In this document: positions 54,553 to 64,000 of the stretch, piece by piece | How positions within the stretch are numbered: the stretch's first letter is position 1 | How the letters are laid out: each line of letters opens with the position of its first letter | Assembly: GCF_001439685.1 (NCBI RefSeq) | Contig: NZ_JYLH01000003.1 | Span: forward strand, 1 to 64,000 | Direction: 5' to 3' | DNA: 64,000 bases | Source: Pseudomonas libanensis | GTDB lineage: Bacteria > Pseudomonadota > Gammaproteobacteria > Pseudomonadales > Pseudomonadaceae | Notes under the pieces: model-generated | What the model was told of the DNA's origin: nothing | Database searches by the model: none | The model's input: the letters and a program-made list of their open reading frames with translations, nothing else | Made by a program: the position numbers and the translations under genes

Positions 54553-57016
54553 AGAATTTGTCATTGTCTGGCTTGGTCTCGGGGTCAATGTTCAACAGGC
54601 AAGTGGAAGAGTCCGGCAATGAAACCCGCAGGCTTTGCGACTCAGTGACGTCGTTGAGGAAAATCATGCCCTCGCCCACCACGCTGGTGATGAAACGATT
54701 GCCTTTGCCGAATACCGAGGCGCCCTGAGGTAATGGCCGGCCGTGCTGATCGTTCGCGGTGACCAGCATTCGACGCACTTTCACTACGTCGAAATCCACG
54801 GAGTTGAACGAGCCTCGACCCGCGGCAAGTACCTGGGTGCCGTTTTTCAGGTCCACCCGCTTGGGCAACGATTGGGTCTGCACCTCGACTCGGCTGTTGG
54901 TGTAGGCCGGCAGGCCCGCGATCACGGCTCGCCCGCTGAAGTCGGTCCAGACCGGGCCCTGTGGTGTCTGGACTTTCGCGGAACCTATATCACCGATCGA
55001 GACGACGCCGAACGTGTCCTGTACGGTATAAGGCGAGAAGGTCAGGCCACCTGGGTGAGCCACTGCTCCGCCCTGCAACTGCCCTGTGTAGCTGGTGCCC
55101 AGGGGATCGCGGCTGACACCCAGGCCTACCCGGGTATAGCGTGGCAGCAGGTCAACCTGAGCATGCACCGATTGCTCCCGGGCCCGGATGTCGCGCTCGA
55201 CGCCTACTTCGTAATTCACATACTCGTTGATCCTTTCGCTCAGCGCGGTCCCCGCAGTGAACTGGTCCCCACGGCGACTGGTGAAGCTGCTTACACGACG
55301 ATCCCCTCCCAACGGCACACTGACCTGCAACCGCAAGGACAGGTCGTTATCCAGGGAACTGCCAGGCCCACTGCGGGCAAGTGAAGCGTCACGGCGGGCC
55401 CGTTTGCCACCCACTTGCGAATCCGCGATGAATGCAACATCGACGCGGCCAAATGTCTTGTTCCATGATGCGAACACATGCTCGGTAGTTTGCCCGCCAA
55501 ATTGAGCACTTCGCGTGTAGTTCAGAGAAAATATGCCCAGGATGGCGTCGTTCCAGCTCATGCCCGCCGTGTATTGGTGTTTGAAGTACGAATCCAGCTC
55601 ATCGGCCCTGAGCGAATGCCCCACTTCAGTGACTTCGCGGTAACCGCGCGTTTGGGTGGTTGCACTTAAGTTGACATCGATATTGGCGACCACCGGGCTG
55701 CTCACGGACAGGCTGCTACGTGAACCGGACACAGCCTTGTGGCTGTCTCGGGACAGGTTATGTCGTGCGTTAACCGAAACCCGCTGGAAAAACACACTGC
55801 TGAGGCTGCCACCTGCAGCCCAATAGTCATCGGTGCTCAACAAACCAAAACCCGCGGATGAATCGCGCCCCAGCCCCCAGGTGCCACTGCCCATGGCGAT
55901 CACCGGTGACGGGCCCTCTTCACCCGCCGTTCTGCGCAGTTCGCCAAGCGAGAAATAATAGCCAGGCGCCGCCGGGGCAGCCCCCGCGAACGACGCCGCC
56001 GGCACAACAAAACTGCGCCTGGCACCCCGCACGTCAATCACACTGACTTCAAGGTCACTGGTGCTATTGAGCAGGGGCAACCCGGTCAACCGGAACGGTC
56101 CTTCGGGCACCAGGGTACTGTGGATCAACACGCCGGACTGGCGCACCTCAACCCGCGCCTGGCTTTGGGCCAAACCTTCGACCACCGCATTGTTGCTGCC
56201 TGCGGGTGCCCGGGACTGCCCATCGGGAAAGAACTGCAAGCCGGAGAGCTGGATGCCACCAAACAGCGGGTTATTACTGGACAGCTGGCCCGCCTGGAAT
56301 GTCGAATGCAACGCGGCGATATCCCGCTGGGCATAGGCATGCAGGTGTTCAGTGCGCGTCTTGCCGTTGTCAGACACAGAGAACTGGCGACTGCGGACGA
56401 TCCAGTCTTGCAGGTTGAACCCCGCTTCGGTATAGGCCGACACGAACCGTGTAGGCCCGCTGCGCGAGTGGCTGTCATACCCCAGCACATCGTAGTTGAA
56501 CAAGGCCGCCGCCCCGCCCCTGGAAAAACTTCCGGCTTCCCACTGCGGCTCACGCAGGGCCTGGGAGGGCACCACGAGCACCACTTCGTCAGTACCGGGG
56601 CGCAGGCGCACCATCGTCGCCGGAAACTGCCCGAGGAAATCATGACAAGCCTGGTCCGGCGTGACGCCTTCCAGAAGAATGCCCCGGGGCTTGACCAGTC
56701 CAGCCTTCTCCAGCAGCCCGGGGGTGAAACACAGCCCCCCCTGTGCGTCGAACCGGGCATCTACCAATCCAAGGGGGTTTCCATTGACGCGCAACCCCAC
56801 CACCTGGACGCCTTCGCGAAAGCGCGCCGCACTGCGGAAATAGTCGGAAACCTTGGGGTCTATGCCGTGGGTGGTAAGCGCTGCAAGATCGAATCCCTCA
56901 CCGACCTCCAGCGCAGCCACGAGACCAGGCAAGCTCCATAGCGCCGCAAACCCGACGAGCAACGTGGGCTTGCAAGGCCACGAAGGGGCGGCGACACGGT
57001 TATTCAGAGGCATCAT
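54518..57016 (-). CDS. Outer-membrane fimbrial usher
   Basis: An 832-residue FimD/PapC-type usher: signal peptide, N-terminal chaperone-binding domain with FDLAALTTHGIDPKVSDYF, a 24-strand barrel with plug (QSQARVEVRQSGVLIHSTLVPEGPF region: QARVEVRQSG, VPEGPFRLTGLP), YSPYTVQD-like TFSPYTVQDTF and C-terminal domains ending with the conserved Cys pair (STCLLNID, SAVC). It threads subunits through the outer membrane. The start at 57016 has GAGG upstream; 57034 is possible. Slight overlap with the chaperone gene indicates coupling. Confidence 0.92.
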   Translation of the reverse strand: MMPLNNRVAAPSWPCKPTLLVGFAALWSLPGLVAALEVGEGFDLAALTTHGIDPKVSDYFRSAARFREGVQVVGLRVNGNPLGLVDARFDAQGGLCFTPGLLEKAGLVKPRGILLEGVTPDQACHDFLGQFPATMVRLRPGTDEVVLVVPSQALREPQWEAGSFSRGGAAALFNYDVLGYDSHSRSGPTRFVSAYTEAGFNLQDWIVRSRQFSVSDNGKTRTEHLHAYAQRDIAALHSTFQAGQLSSNNPLFGGIQLSGLQFFPDGQSRAPAGSNNAVVEGLAQSQARVEVRQSGVLIHSTLVPEGPFRLTGLPLLNSTSDLEVSVIDVRGARRSFVVPAASFAGAAPAAPGYYFSLGELRRTAGEEGPSPVIAMGSGTWGLGRDSSAGFGLLSTDDYWAAGGSLSSVFFQRVSVNARHNLSRDSHKAVSGSRSSLSVSSPVVANIDVNLSATTQTRGYREVTEVGHSLRADELDSYFKHQYTAGMSWNDAILGIFSLNYTRSAQFGGQTTEHVFASWNKTFGRVDVAFIADSQVGGKRARRDASLARSGPGSSLDNDLSLRLQVSVPLGGDRRVSSFTSRRGDQFTAGTALSERINEYVNYEVGVERDIRAREQSVHAQVDLLPRYTRVGLGVSRDPLGTSYTGQLQGGAVAHPGGLTFSPYTVQDTFGVVSIGDIGSAKVQTPQGPVWTDFSGRAVIAGLPAYTNSRVEVQTQSLPKRVDLKNGTQVLAAGRGSFNSVDFDVVKVRRMLVTANDQHGRPLPQGASVFGKGNRFITSVVGEGMIFLNDVTESQSLRVSLPDSSTCLLNIDPETKPDNDKFYEAASAVCQGG

Positions 57017-57023
57017 GGGTCGA

Positions 57024-57725
57024 TCAACCCTCATCGGTATTGATCGGAGCCCGGTAGCTATCGACCGAAAACCCATAGACCGTAGCTGGCTGAATCTGAA
57101 CTTCGGCGGCGCCGTCCAAAGCTACGTCAACCTTCGCCACCAGCACCTCGCCCGGCAAGATGTAGGTGCGCGGCAACGTGGCCAAGATATCGTTTGGCAG
57201 CAGTTGCACATCCGGCGCCAGGCGCACGACATAGGCGCTGTCGTTATGGACGGCCAGTTGTTGTCCCGTGCGTTTCCACTTCAGCAACTCCCAAGGCGTA
57301 TGGTGCCGCGGCAGCCCCCGCGGATGCAGGATCAGCGGCAAATTCTGACGCAGGGTAATGCCGATGGTCGCACCACCGGCGGCCCGAGCCTGAGGGATGC
57401 CCTCGAAGGAGATACGCTTGAGCCGTTGGGTCTTGAGCGGCTCCTTCAAGGTACTGACGAAGCGCACCAGTTGCGTCTCCCCCGCCTCCACTCGAGTGAT
57501 AGGCGGTGTGACAATCAGTAGCGGCTCCAGGTCCTCAGGCACGTTTTCAACAACTGAATGAAGCAGCGCCGGTCCCTCATCAGTATTCTTGATATTGATC
57601 GTGGCTTCGCCGTCGTCTTCATATAGCACCACCACTGTTGTTTCCGGCAACATACCGTCTGCCGTGGCAACAGCGCTGAAACAAACACTCCACAGCAGCG
57701 TACAACTTATTAAAAAACCACGCAC
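57024..57725 (-). CDS. Periplasmic fimbrial chaperone
   Basis: A 233-residue PapD-like two-domain Ig chaperone. Domain 1 shows the subunit-binding pattern TVVVLYEDDGEATINIKNTD, VTPPITRVEAGETQLVRFV and the F1-G1 region RISFEGIPQ; domain 2 begins after ILHPRGLPRH. It donates a strand to fold subunits in the periplasm. A GTG start at 57725 is proposed because GGAG lies eight bases upstream and the resulting N-terminus (RGFLISCTLLWSVCFSAVATA) is a clean signal peptide; an upstream ATG at 57746 adds seven residues. Confidence 0.85.
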   Translation of the reverse strand: MRGFLISCTLLWSVCFSAVATADGMLPETTVVVLYEDDGEATINIKNTDEGPALLHSVVENVPEDLEPLLIVTPPITRVEAGETQLVRFVSTLKEPLKTQRLKRISFEGIPQARAAGGATIGITLRQNLPLILHPRGLPRHHTPWELLKWKRTGQQLAVHNDSAYVVRLAPDVQLLPNDILATLPRTYILPGEVLVAKVDVALDGAAEVQIQPATVYGFSVDSYRAPINTDEG

Positions 57726-57779
57726 TCGGCATTCTCCGCAACTCATGAAGTTGACGATCGGCTATCAACCGTCCACAGA

Positions 57780-57822
57780 AAAACAGCCAACAAGAAATAG
57801 TGGTTTCTTGATCGGCTGTTTT
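57780..57822 (-). terminator. Long hairpin between pilin and chaperone genes (attenuator)
   Basis: AAAACAGCC (57780-57788) pairs with GGCTGTTTT (57814-57822), and within it CAAGAAA pairs with TTTCTTG. On the minus strand the stem ends in a T-run, eight bases after the pilin stop. It can terminate most transcripts and leave less chaperone and usher mRNA. Confidence 0.8.
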
Positions 57823-57829
57823 CAGTTGT

Positions 57830-58477
57830 TTAGATGTAACTCAATACCAGCGTGGCGCGACCATCAATAGAAATGTCACGGCTCAGGTCCAAGTCCTGAG
57901 CCCTGTTGATGACCGCCTTCACTGCAAGTGTGGCCGTCAGTTGGCTGATAGAGGCAGGTGTGATAGCCACGCTGTTACGCCAGGAATATTGGCTTGGCGA
58001 CTGGGCAACTTTGCCATCACTGTTCTGCCAGGCCCCCAGGCCTGTGCGCATGATCGGATGCAGCACCGCTGCGGAAGACCGCAAGTCCCTGAGGGTCACC
58101 GAATAACCACCGGTTCGCCGGCCTCCCACCATGCCCAAGCCAAAGTTCTGCGCTTCGGTAAAGCCTGACCCCAGGATACCTGTCACCTTGCTGCCCGCTT
58201 GCAGGTCAGTAAGGGTGAGCCCGAACCTGGCAGGTGTGGTGCCGCAATTGATGACGACGGAAGTGGTCCGCTCCTCGCGCGGGTTGAACGATGTGCGGGA
58301 CAACTCGCCGGAGCGAATCGTACCGTAGTCAATAATGCCACTGCCTGCCAGACTGAGATTGCATGCAGCGGGGGTAATGGTGCCCCTGACGACCAACTGA
58401 GCACTGGTGGTGGCCTGGGCACTCAGGGTCGCAGCCAGACACGCAAAACCCAAGGTCAATCCAATAATCTTTTTCAT
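57830..58477 (-). CDS. Major fimbrial subunit-like protein (DUF1120 type)
   Basis: A 215-residue exported subunit. The signal peptide (about residues 1-22) precedes an N-terminal extension of alternating hydrophobics (AQLVVRGTITPAA) that would complement a neighbouring subunit. The pilin domain has CNLSLAGSGIIDYGTIRSGEL and a second Cys in VVINCGTTPARFGL. It ends in LVLSYI with a penultimate Tyr, the usual chaperone-recognition feature. It is the first gene of the operon with AGGA before the ATG, and an attenuator follows it. Confidence 0.88.
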   Translation of the reverse strand: MKKIIGLTLGFACLAATLSAQATTSAQLVVRGTITPAACNLSLAGSGIIDYGTIRSGELSRTSFNPREERTTSVVINCGTTPARFGLTLTDLQAGSKVTGILGSGFTEAQNFGLGMVGGRRTGGYSVTLRDLRSSAAVLHPIMRTGLGAWQNSDGKVAQSPSQYSWRNSVAITPASISQLTATLAVKAVINRAQDLDLSRDISIDGRATLVLSYI

Positions 58478-58958
58478 GTTTGTCCTGTCACTTGAAGTTT
58501 TCAGGCGCTCTTTATTTCGGTCCCGGCGATTCCGTCGCCCAACGCCTTATCTTCCGTAATACAAAACTATAAATAAATAACACCCAGGCAGAATTGCCGA
58601 CTGACAGTCTGGCGCCTTGGCACTTATCAAATGAATCAGACAACACGACAATTATTGTGGTATCGGGTTAAATCAAGCAACAACCTTTATCCATTTACAG
58701 AGTAGTCCCAAGCAAGATATCGGACAAAAAACAACCCCAACTACTGTAAGCAAAGTCATAGGTACCTTGGCAACCTCATATTATTAAATACTTCTACACC
58801 TCCGAAGCACCTCTTCAACGGCCACATACAAATTTCTCCTACATTTATAATGAAAGACCCTTACAGACAGCATTCATAAAATTACCGAAGCACAACGCGT
58901 TGGCGTCAGCGGTCGATCGTGGCACGATGGCGAGGTTATCGACCGAGATCCCCAAACC
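58478..58958. other. AT-rich gene-free region upstream of fimbrial operon and ppx
   Basis: About 480 bases without a supportable gene, much poorer in GC than the surroundings, especially 58555-58870. Stop codons break all frames. A short palindrome ACAATTATTGT is at about 58648-58658. The region must hold the promoters of both divergent genes; its composition suggests binding by MvaT-type xenogeneic silencers. Confidence 0.6.
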
Positions 58959-60461
58959 ATGCCGCAATCCCAAGCCAAGAACCTGTCCTTGATCGCCGCC
59001 ATCGACCTGGGCTCCAACAGCTTTCACATGGTCGTGGCCAAGGCCCAGAACGGCGAGATCCGCATCCTCGAGCGGCTCGGCGAGAAAGTGCAACTGGCCG
59101 CCGGGATCGACGACGAGCGCAAGCTCAATGAAGAATCCATGCAGCGCGGGCTCGATTGCCTCAAGCGCTTTGCGCAACTGATCAACGGCATGCCCCCTGG
59201 CGCCGTGCGCATCGTCGGCACCAACGCCTTGCGCGAAGCTCGCAACCGCAACGAGTTCATCCATCGTGCCGAGGACATCCTCGGGCATCCGGTGGAAGTC
59301 ATCTCGGGCCGTGAAGAAGCCCGCCTGATCTACCTCGGCGTATCCCATACCCTGGCCGATACTCCCGGCAAACGCCTGGTGGCGGACATCGGCGGCGGCA
59401 GCACCGAGTTCATTATCGGCCAGCGTTTCGAACCACTGCTGCGTGAAAGCCTGCAGATGGGCTGCGTGAGTTTTACCCAACGGTATTTCAAGGACGGCAA
59501 GATCACACCGGCGCGCTATGCCCAGGCCTACACGGCGGCACGGCTGGAGATCATGAGTATCGAACACGCCCTGCACCGCCTGACCTGGGATGAAGCCATC
59601 GGCTCGTCCGGCACCATCCGCGCTATCGGCCTGGCCTTGAAAGCCGGCGGCCATGGCACTGGCGAGGTAAACGCCGAAGGTTTGGCGTGGCTCAAGCGCA
59701 AACTGTTCAAGCTAGGGGATGCGGAAAAAATCGACTTCGACGGCATCAAGCCCGACCGTCGCGCCATTTTCCCTGCGGGCCTGGCGATTCTCGAGGCCAT
59801 CTTCGACGCCCTCGAACTGCAACGCATGGACCATTGTGACGGCGCCCTGCGCGAAGGCGTGCTCTACGACCTGCTGGGCCGTCATCACCACGAAGACGTG
59901 CGTGAGCGCACCCTCAGCTCGCTGATGGAGCGTTACCACGTCGACCTGGAACAAGCTGCGCGTGTGGAGCGCAAAGCCTTGCACGCCTTCGACCAGGTCG
60001 CCGAGGATTGGGACCTTGAAGACGGTGTCTGGCGTGAGCTGCTCGGCTGGGCCGCCAAGGTGCATGAAGTGGGCCTGGACATCGCCCACTACCACTACCA
60101 CAAGCATGGCGCCTACCTGATCGAGCATTCGGACCTGGCCGGCTTCTCCCGGGAAGACCAGCAGATGCTCGCGCTGCTGGTGCGCGGCCATCGTCGCAAT
60201 ATTCCCAAGGACAAGTTTGCCGAGTTCGGCAAAGACGGCATCAAGCTGATTCGCCTATGCGCGTTGCTGCGCTTTGCGATCCTGTTCCATCACATCCGCG
60301 GTACCCAGGAAATGCCCCAGGTGAAACTGCATGCCGATGGCGACAGCCTTGACGTGGTGTTCCCCAAGGGCTGGCTGGATGAACACCAGTTGACCCAGGC
60401 GGACTTCGCTCAGGAAGCGGAATGGCTGACCCGGGTGGGGTTCAGTCTTAACCTGCGATAA
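58959..60461 (+). CDS. ppx: Exopolyphosphatase
   Basis: A 500-residue Ppx/GppA-family phosphatase that removes terminal phosphate from polyphosphate. The ASKHA ATPase-fold motifs are [16 protein letters not shown] (about residues 12-27) and [14 protein letters not shown] (about 140-153), with [12 protein letters not shown] between; the C-terminal half is an HD-like helical domain. It is convergent with ppk, and the ppx/ppk pair is conserved here in pseudomonads. No PhoB box was recognised upstream. Confidence 0.95.
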   Translation: MPQSQAKNLSLIAAIDLGSNSFHMVVAKAQNGEIRILERLGEKVQLAAGIDDERKLNEESMQRGLDCLKRFAQLINGMPPGAVRIVGTNALREARNRNEFIHRAEDILGHPVEVISGREEARLIYLGVSHTLADTPGKRLVADIGGGSTEFIIGQRFEPLLRESLQMGCVSFTQRYFKDGKITPARYAQAYTAARLEIMSIEHALHRLTWDEAIGSSGTIRAIGLALKAGGHGTGEVNAEGLAWLKRKLFKLGDAEKIDFDGIKPDRRAIFPAGLAILEAIFDALELQRMDHCDGALREGVLYDLLGRHHHEDVRERTLSSLMERYHVDLEQAARVERKALHAFDQVAEDWDLEDGVWRELLGWAAKVHEVGLDIAHYHYHKHGAYLIEHSDLAGFSREDQQMLALLVRGHRRNIPKDKFAEFGKDGIKLIRLCALLRFAILFHHIRGTQEMPQVKLHADGDSLDVVFPKGWLDEHQLTQADFAQEAEWLTRVGFSLNLR

Positions 60462-60478
60462 AAAGCACACCGATAGAT

Positions 60479-60573
60479 AAATGTGGGAGGGGGCTTGCCC
60501 CCGATAGCGGTGGCTCAGTCAAATTATTCGTGACTGACCTACCGCCATCGGGGGCAAGCCCCCTCCCACATTT
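60479..60573. repeat. REP inverted pair (GGGGGCTTGCCCCC type)
   Basis: The arms AAATGTGGGAGGGGGCTTGC and complement, about 40 bases apart, lie between the convergent ppx and ppk genes and probably protect both 3' ends. Confidence 0.9.
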
Positions 60574-60590
60574 TTAGACCGCGCAGTGGT

Positions 60591-62825
60591 TTAGTTCACC
60601 GCAAGAATCGGGCTACCCAACTTCTCCAACAATGTCGCCTGCGCGCTGCGCGGGTTCTGGTTGCCGGTCGGCGTGTTACGCACGTAGCGACCGTCCGACT
60701 GCAGGCTCCAGCTGTGGGTGTTGTCGGTGAGGTAGCTTTCCAGTTCCTTCTTGACGCGCATGATCAGCTTCTTGCCTTCCACCGGGAAGCAGGTCTCCAC
60801 CCGCTTGTCGAGGTTGCGCTCCATCCAGTCGGCACTGGAGAGGAACATCTGCTCTTCGCCGCCGTTGAGGAAGTAGAACACTCGCGTGTGCTCCAGGAAG
60901 CGACCGATGATCGAGCGCACGTGGATGTTATGCGACACGCCGACAATGCCCGGGCGCAGGCAGCACATGCCCCGCACCACCAGGTCGATGCGCACGCCGG
61001 ACTGGCTGGCCTTGTACAGCGCGCGGATGATCTTCGGATCGGTCAGCGAGTTGAACTTGGCAATGATGTGCGCCGGCTTGCCGTCGAGGGCGAACTGGGT
61101 CTCGCGGGCAATCATGTCGAGCATGCCCTTCTTGAGGGTGAACGGTGCATGCAGCAGCTTCTTCATGCGCAAGGTCTTGCCCATACCGATCAACTGGCTG
61201 AACAACTTGCCAACGTCTTCGCACAGCGCGTCGTCGGAAGTCAGCAGGCTGTAGTCGGTGTAGAGCTTGGCGTTGCCGGCATGGTAGTTGCCGGTACCCA
61301 AGTGGGCGTAGCGCACAATCTCACCGGCTTCACGACGCAGGATCAGCATCATCTTGGCGTGGGTCTTGAAGCCGACCACGCCGTAGATCACCACCGCCCC
61401 GGCCGCTTGCAGTCGGCTGGCCAGTTGCAGGTTGGACTCTTCGTCAAAGCGCGCACGCAGCTCGATCACTGCGGTGACTTCCTTGCCGTTACGCGCAGCA
61501 TCCACCAGCGCATCGACGATTTCCGAGTTGGCGCCGCTGCGGTACAGGGTCTGGCGCACGGCCAGGACATGCGGGTCTTTGGCGGCCTGGCGCAGCAAAT
61601 CGACCACCGGGGTGAAGGATTCGAATGGGTGCAGCAGCAGGATGTCCTGCTTGCTTATCACGCTGAAGATGTTCTCGCTGTTTTGCAGCAGTTTCGGGAT
61701 CTGCGGGGTGAACGGCTTGTATTGCAGCTCGGGGTGGCTGTCCAGGCCGGTGATGCTGAACAGGCGCGTCAGGTTCACCGGGCCGTTGACCTGGTACAGC
61801 TCGGACTCGGCCAGGTTGAACTGCTTGAGCAGGTAATCCGACAGATGTTTCGGGCAGGTATCGGCGACTTCCAGGCGTACAGCGTCGCCGTAGCGCCGCG
61901 AGAACAGCTCGCCGCGCAGGGCACGGGCCAAGTCTTCGACATCTTCGGAGTCCAGCGCCAGGTCGGCGTTACGGGTCAGGCGGAACTGATAGCAGCCCTT
62001 GACCTTCATGCCCTGGAACAGGTCGTCGGCATGGGCATGGATCATCGACGACAGGAATACATAATTGTCGCCAGCGCCGCCTACCTCCTCGGGTACCTTG
62101 ATGATCCGTGGCAACAGGCGCGGTGCCGGGATAATTGCCAGGCCGGAGTCGCGACCAAAGGCGTCGATACCTTCCAGCTCAACGATAAAGTTGAGACTCT
62201 TGTTCACCAGCAACGGGAACGGGTGCGTCGGATCGAGGCCAATGGGGGTGATGATCGGGGAAATCTCGTCACGGAAGTAGCGGCGCACCCAGGTCTTGAT
62301 CTTGGTGGTCCAGTGGCGACGACGAATGAAGCGGACCTGATGCTTTTCCAACTCCGGCAGCAGGATGTCGTTGAGGATTGCGTATTGGCGATCCACATGG
62401 CCGTGCACCAGCTCGCTGATGCGAGCCAGGGCCTGGTGCGGTTGCAGGCCGTCGGCACCGGCTTGTTCGCGGGCGAAGGTAATCTGCTTCTTGAGCCCGG
62501 CGACACGGATCTCGAAGAACTCGTCCAGGTTGCTGGAGAAGATCAGCAGGAATTTCAGCCGCTCCAGCAAGGGGTAGGACTCATCCAGCGCCTGCTCCAG
62601 CACGCGGATGTTGAATTGCAGCTGTGACAGCTCGCGATGGATGTACAGGCTGCTGTCATCCAGGTTGGTGACCACGGCCACCGGCGCCGGTGCAGGCGCA
62701 GGCGCAGTCGCTTCAGCGACCACCGCAGGCGCGGCCGGCTCCAGTTCCGGCGGGGTCTCGGTGACTTGTTCAACCACCGGGTGAGCGTCTTTTACAGCCA
62801 CTTCTGAGAGTCCTTCGGTATTCAT
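60591..62825 (-). CDS. ppk: Polyphosphate kinase 1
   Basis: A 744-residue PPK1 that makes polyphosphate from ATP through a phospho-His intermediate. The autophosphorylated His lies in [20 protein letters not shown]; other marks are [36 protein letters not shown] and [20 protein letters not shown]. The N-terminal 50 or so residues before NLDDSSLYI are low-complexity and rich in Ala, Pro and Glu ([10 protein letters not shown]), longer than in E. coli. AGGAA precedes the ATG. It follows hemB in the same direction after 18 bases. Confidence 0.96.
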   Translation of the reverse strand: MNTEGLSEVAVKDAHPVVEQVTETPPELEPAAPAVVAEATAPAPAPAPVAVVTNLDDSSLYIHRELSQLQFNIRVLEQALDESYPLLERLKFLLIFSSNLDEFFEIRVAGLKKQITFAREQAGADGLQPHQALARISELVHGHVDRQYAILNDILLPELEKHQVRFIRRRHWTTKIKTWVRRYFRDEISPIITPIGLDPTHPFPLLVNKSLNFIVELEGIDAFGRDSGLAIIPAPRLLPRIIKVPEEVGGAGDNYVFLSSMIHAHADDLFQGMKVKGCYQFRLTRNADLALDSEDVEDLARALRGELFSRRYGDAVRLEVADTCPKHLSDYLLKQFNLAESELYQVNGPVNLTRLFSITGLDSHPELQYKPFTPQIPKLLQNSENIFSVISKQDILLLHPFESFTPVVDLLRQAAKDPHVLAVRQTLYRSGANSEIVDALVDAARNGKEVTAVIELRARFDEESNLQLASRLQAAGAVVIYGVVGFKTHAKMMLILRREAGEIVRYAHLGTGNYHAGNAKLYTDYSLLTSDDALCEDVGKLFSQLIGMGKTLRMKKLLHAPFTLKKGMLDMIARETQFALDGKPAHIIAKFNSLTDPKIIRALYKASQSGVRIDLVVRGMCCLRPGIVGVSHNIHVRSIIGRFLEHTRVFYFLNGGEEQMFLSSADWMERNLDKRVETCFPVEGKKLIMRVKKELESYLTDNTHSWSLQSDGRYVRNTPTGNQNPRSAQATLLEKLGSPILAVN

Positions 62826-62843
62826 CGAGTGTTCCTGTGAGGG

Positions 62844-63878
<1,035 letters not shown>

Positions 63879-64000
63879 TTACGGGCGAGCGTTGCAGTTA
63901 TAAGCGGCCATTATGACGAAGGAATGACAGTTGTGCTTATCGATGCGACCTGTAGCCGCATTCGTCATTTATGTAGGAATTGTTCACTTCGTGACACATC

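Noticed and set aside
58959..58990. PhoB box upstream of ppx
   Set aside because: CTGTC-like fragments exist near 58860 but not the paired 11-bp spaced repeats of a Pho box.
60714..62627. Very long open frame (637 codons) antisense to ppk
   Set aside because: It is a mirror of GC-rich third positions in ppk; it has no ribosome site or domain pattern, and the ppk protein on the other strand is unambiguous.

Overview
The window is chromosomal DNA of a fluorescent Pseudomonas (P. fluorescens group). The evidence is high GC with GC-rich third codon positions, many inverted REP pairs with the core GGGGGCTTGCCCCC or GCTGGCTTGCCTGC, and a backbone that, from memory, follows the P. aeruginosa PAO1 block PA5204-PA5243: argA, argE, CYTH/CHAD protein, GspE-like ATPase, gcvH/gcvT, iron ABC genes, ubi genes, pepP, ygfB, zapA, 6S RNA, fthC, an RbbA-type operon, fliL-like, glpT, ubiD, rho, trxA, ppx, ppk, hemB. 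No database search was possible, so family names rest on motifs and gene order.

Layout. 1-1000: the 3' end of an IS3-family element and a highly structured intergenic repeat. 983-9900: a TetR regulator, then a sulfur-scavenging block: ssuEADCB plus the molbindin ssuF, the 1-Cys peroxiredoxin lsfA, an OprD-family porin and a tauA pseudogene with an internal deletion. 9982-20031: arginine genes argA and argE, a CYTH/CHAD triphosphatase, an Lrp regulator divergent from a small ACT-like protein, an orphan secretion ATPase, an SPFH/NfeD pair, a DUF2388 protein and a DegT-type aminotransferase. 20157-24612: gcvT-gcvH without gcvP, and an iron ABC permease with its binding protein. 24775-31504: ygfB-pepP-ubiH-ubi hydroxylase facing zapB-like-zapA-6S RNA-fthC, a 49-residue membrane protein and an EVE protein. 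31574-36371: HlyD, RbbA and ABC-2 permease operon. 36481-46071: fliL-like, quinone oxidoreductase, glpT with two GlpR-like operators, chaC, a TonB receptor with no Cys and no internal Met, a PagP-like outer-membrane barrel, and a ferredoxin reductase-ubiD pair. 46131-50095: acyltransferase/SGNH, rho, trxA. 50217-58477: an accessory insertion relative to PAO1, with a GntR-controlled polar amino-acid ABC transporter and a four-gene chaperone-usher fimbrial operon. 58959-63857: ppx, ppk, hemB.

How the genes connect. The most coherent theme is sulfur limitation. SsuA, LsfA, SsuF and the tauA remnant are almost free of Cys and Met, and so is the distant 795-residue TonB receptor at 40319-42706. 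The 9-mer GAATAAATA occurs in the promoter regions of ssuE, lsfA and this receptor. I infer that the receptor is an outer-membrane arm of organosulfur uptake feeding SsuABC and the SsuDE monooxygenase. A second theme is the fimbrial operon, whose last subunit lacks an N-terminal donor strand and whose pilin and chaperone genes are separated by a terminator-like attenuator. The remaining genes are mostly conserved housekeeping functions, with REP pairs in most convergent or terminal intergenic gaps.
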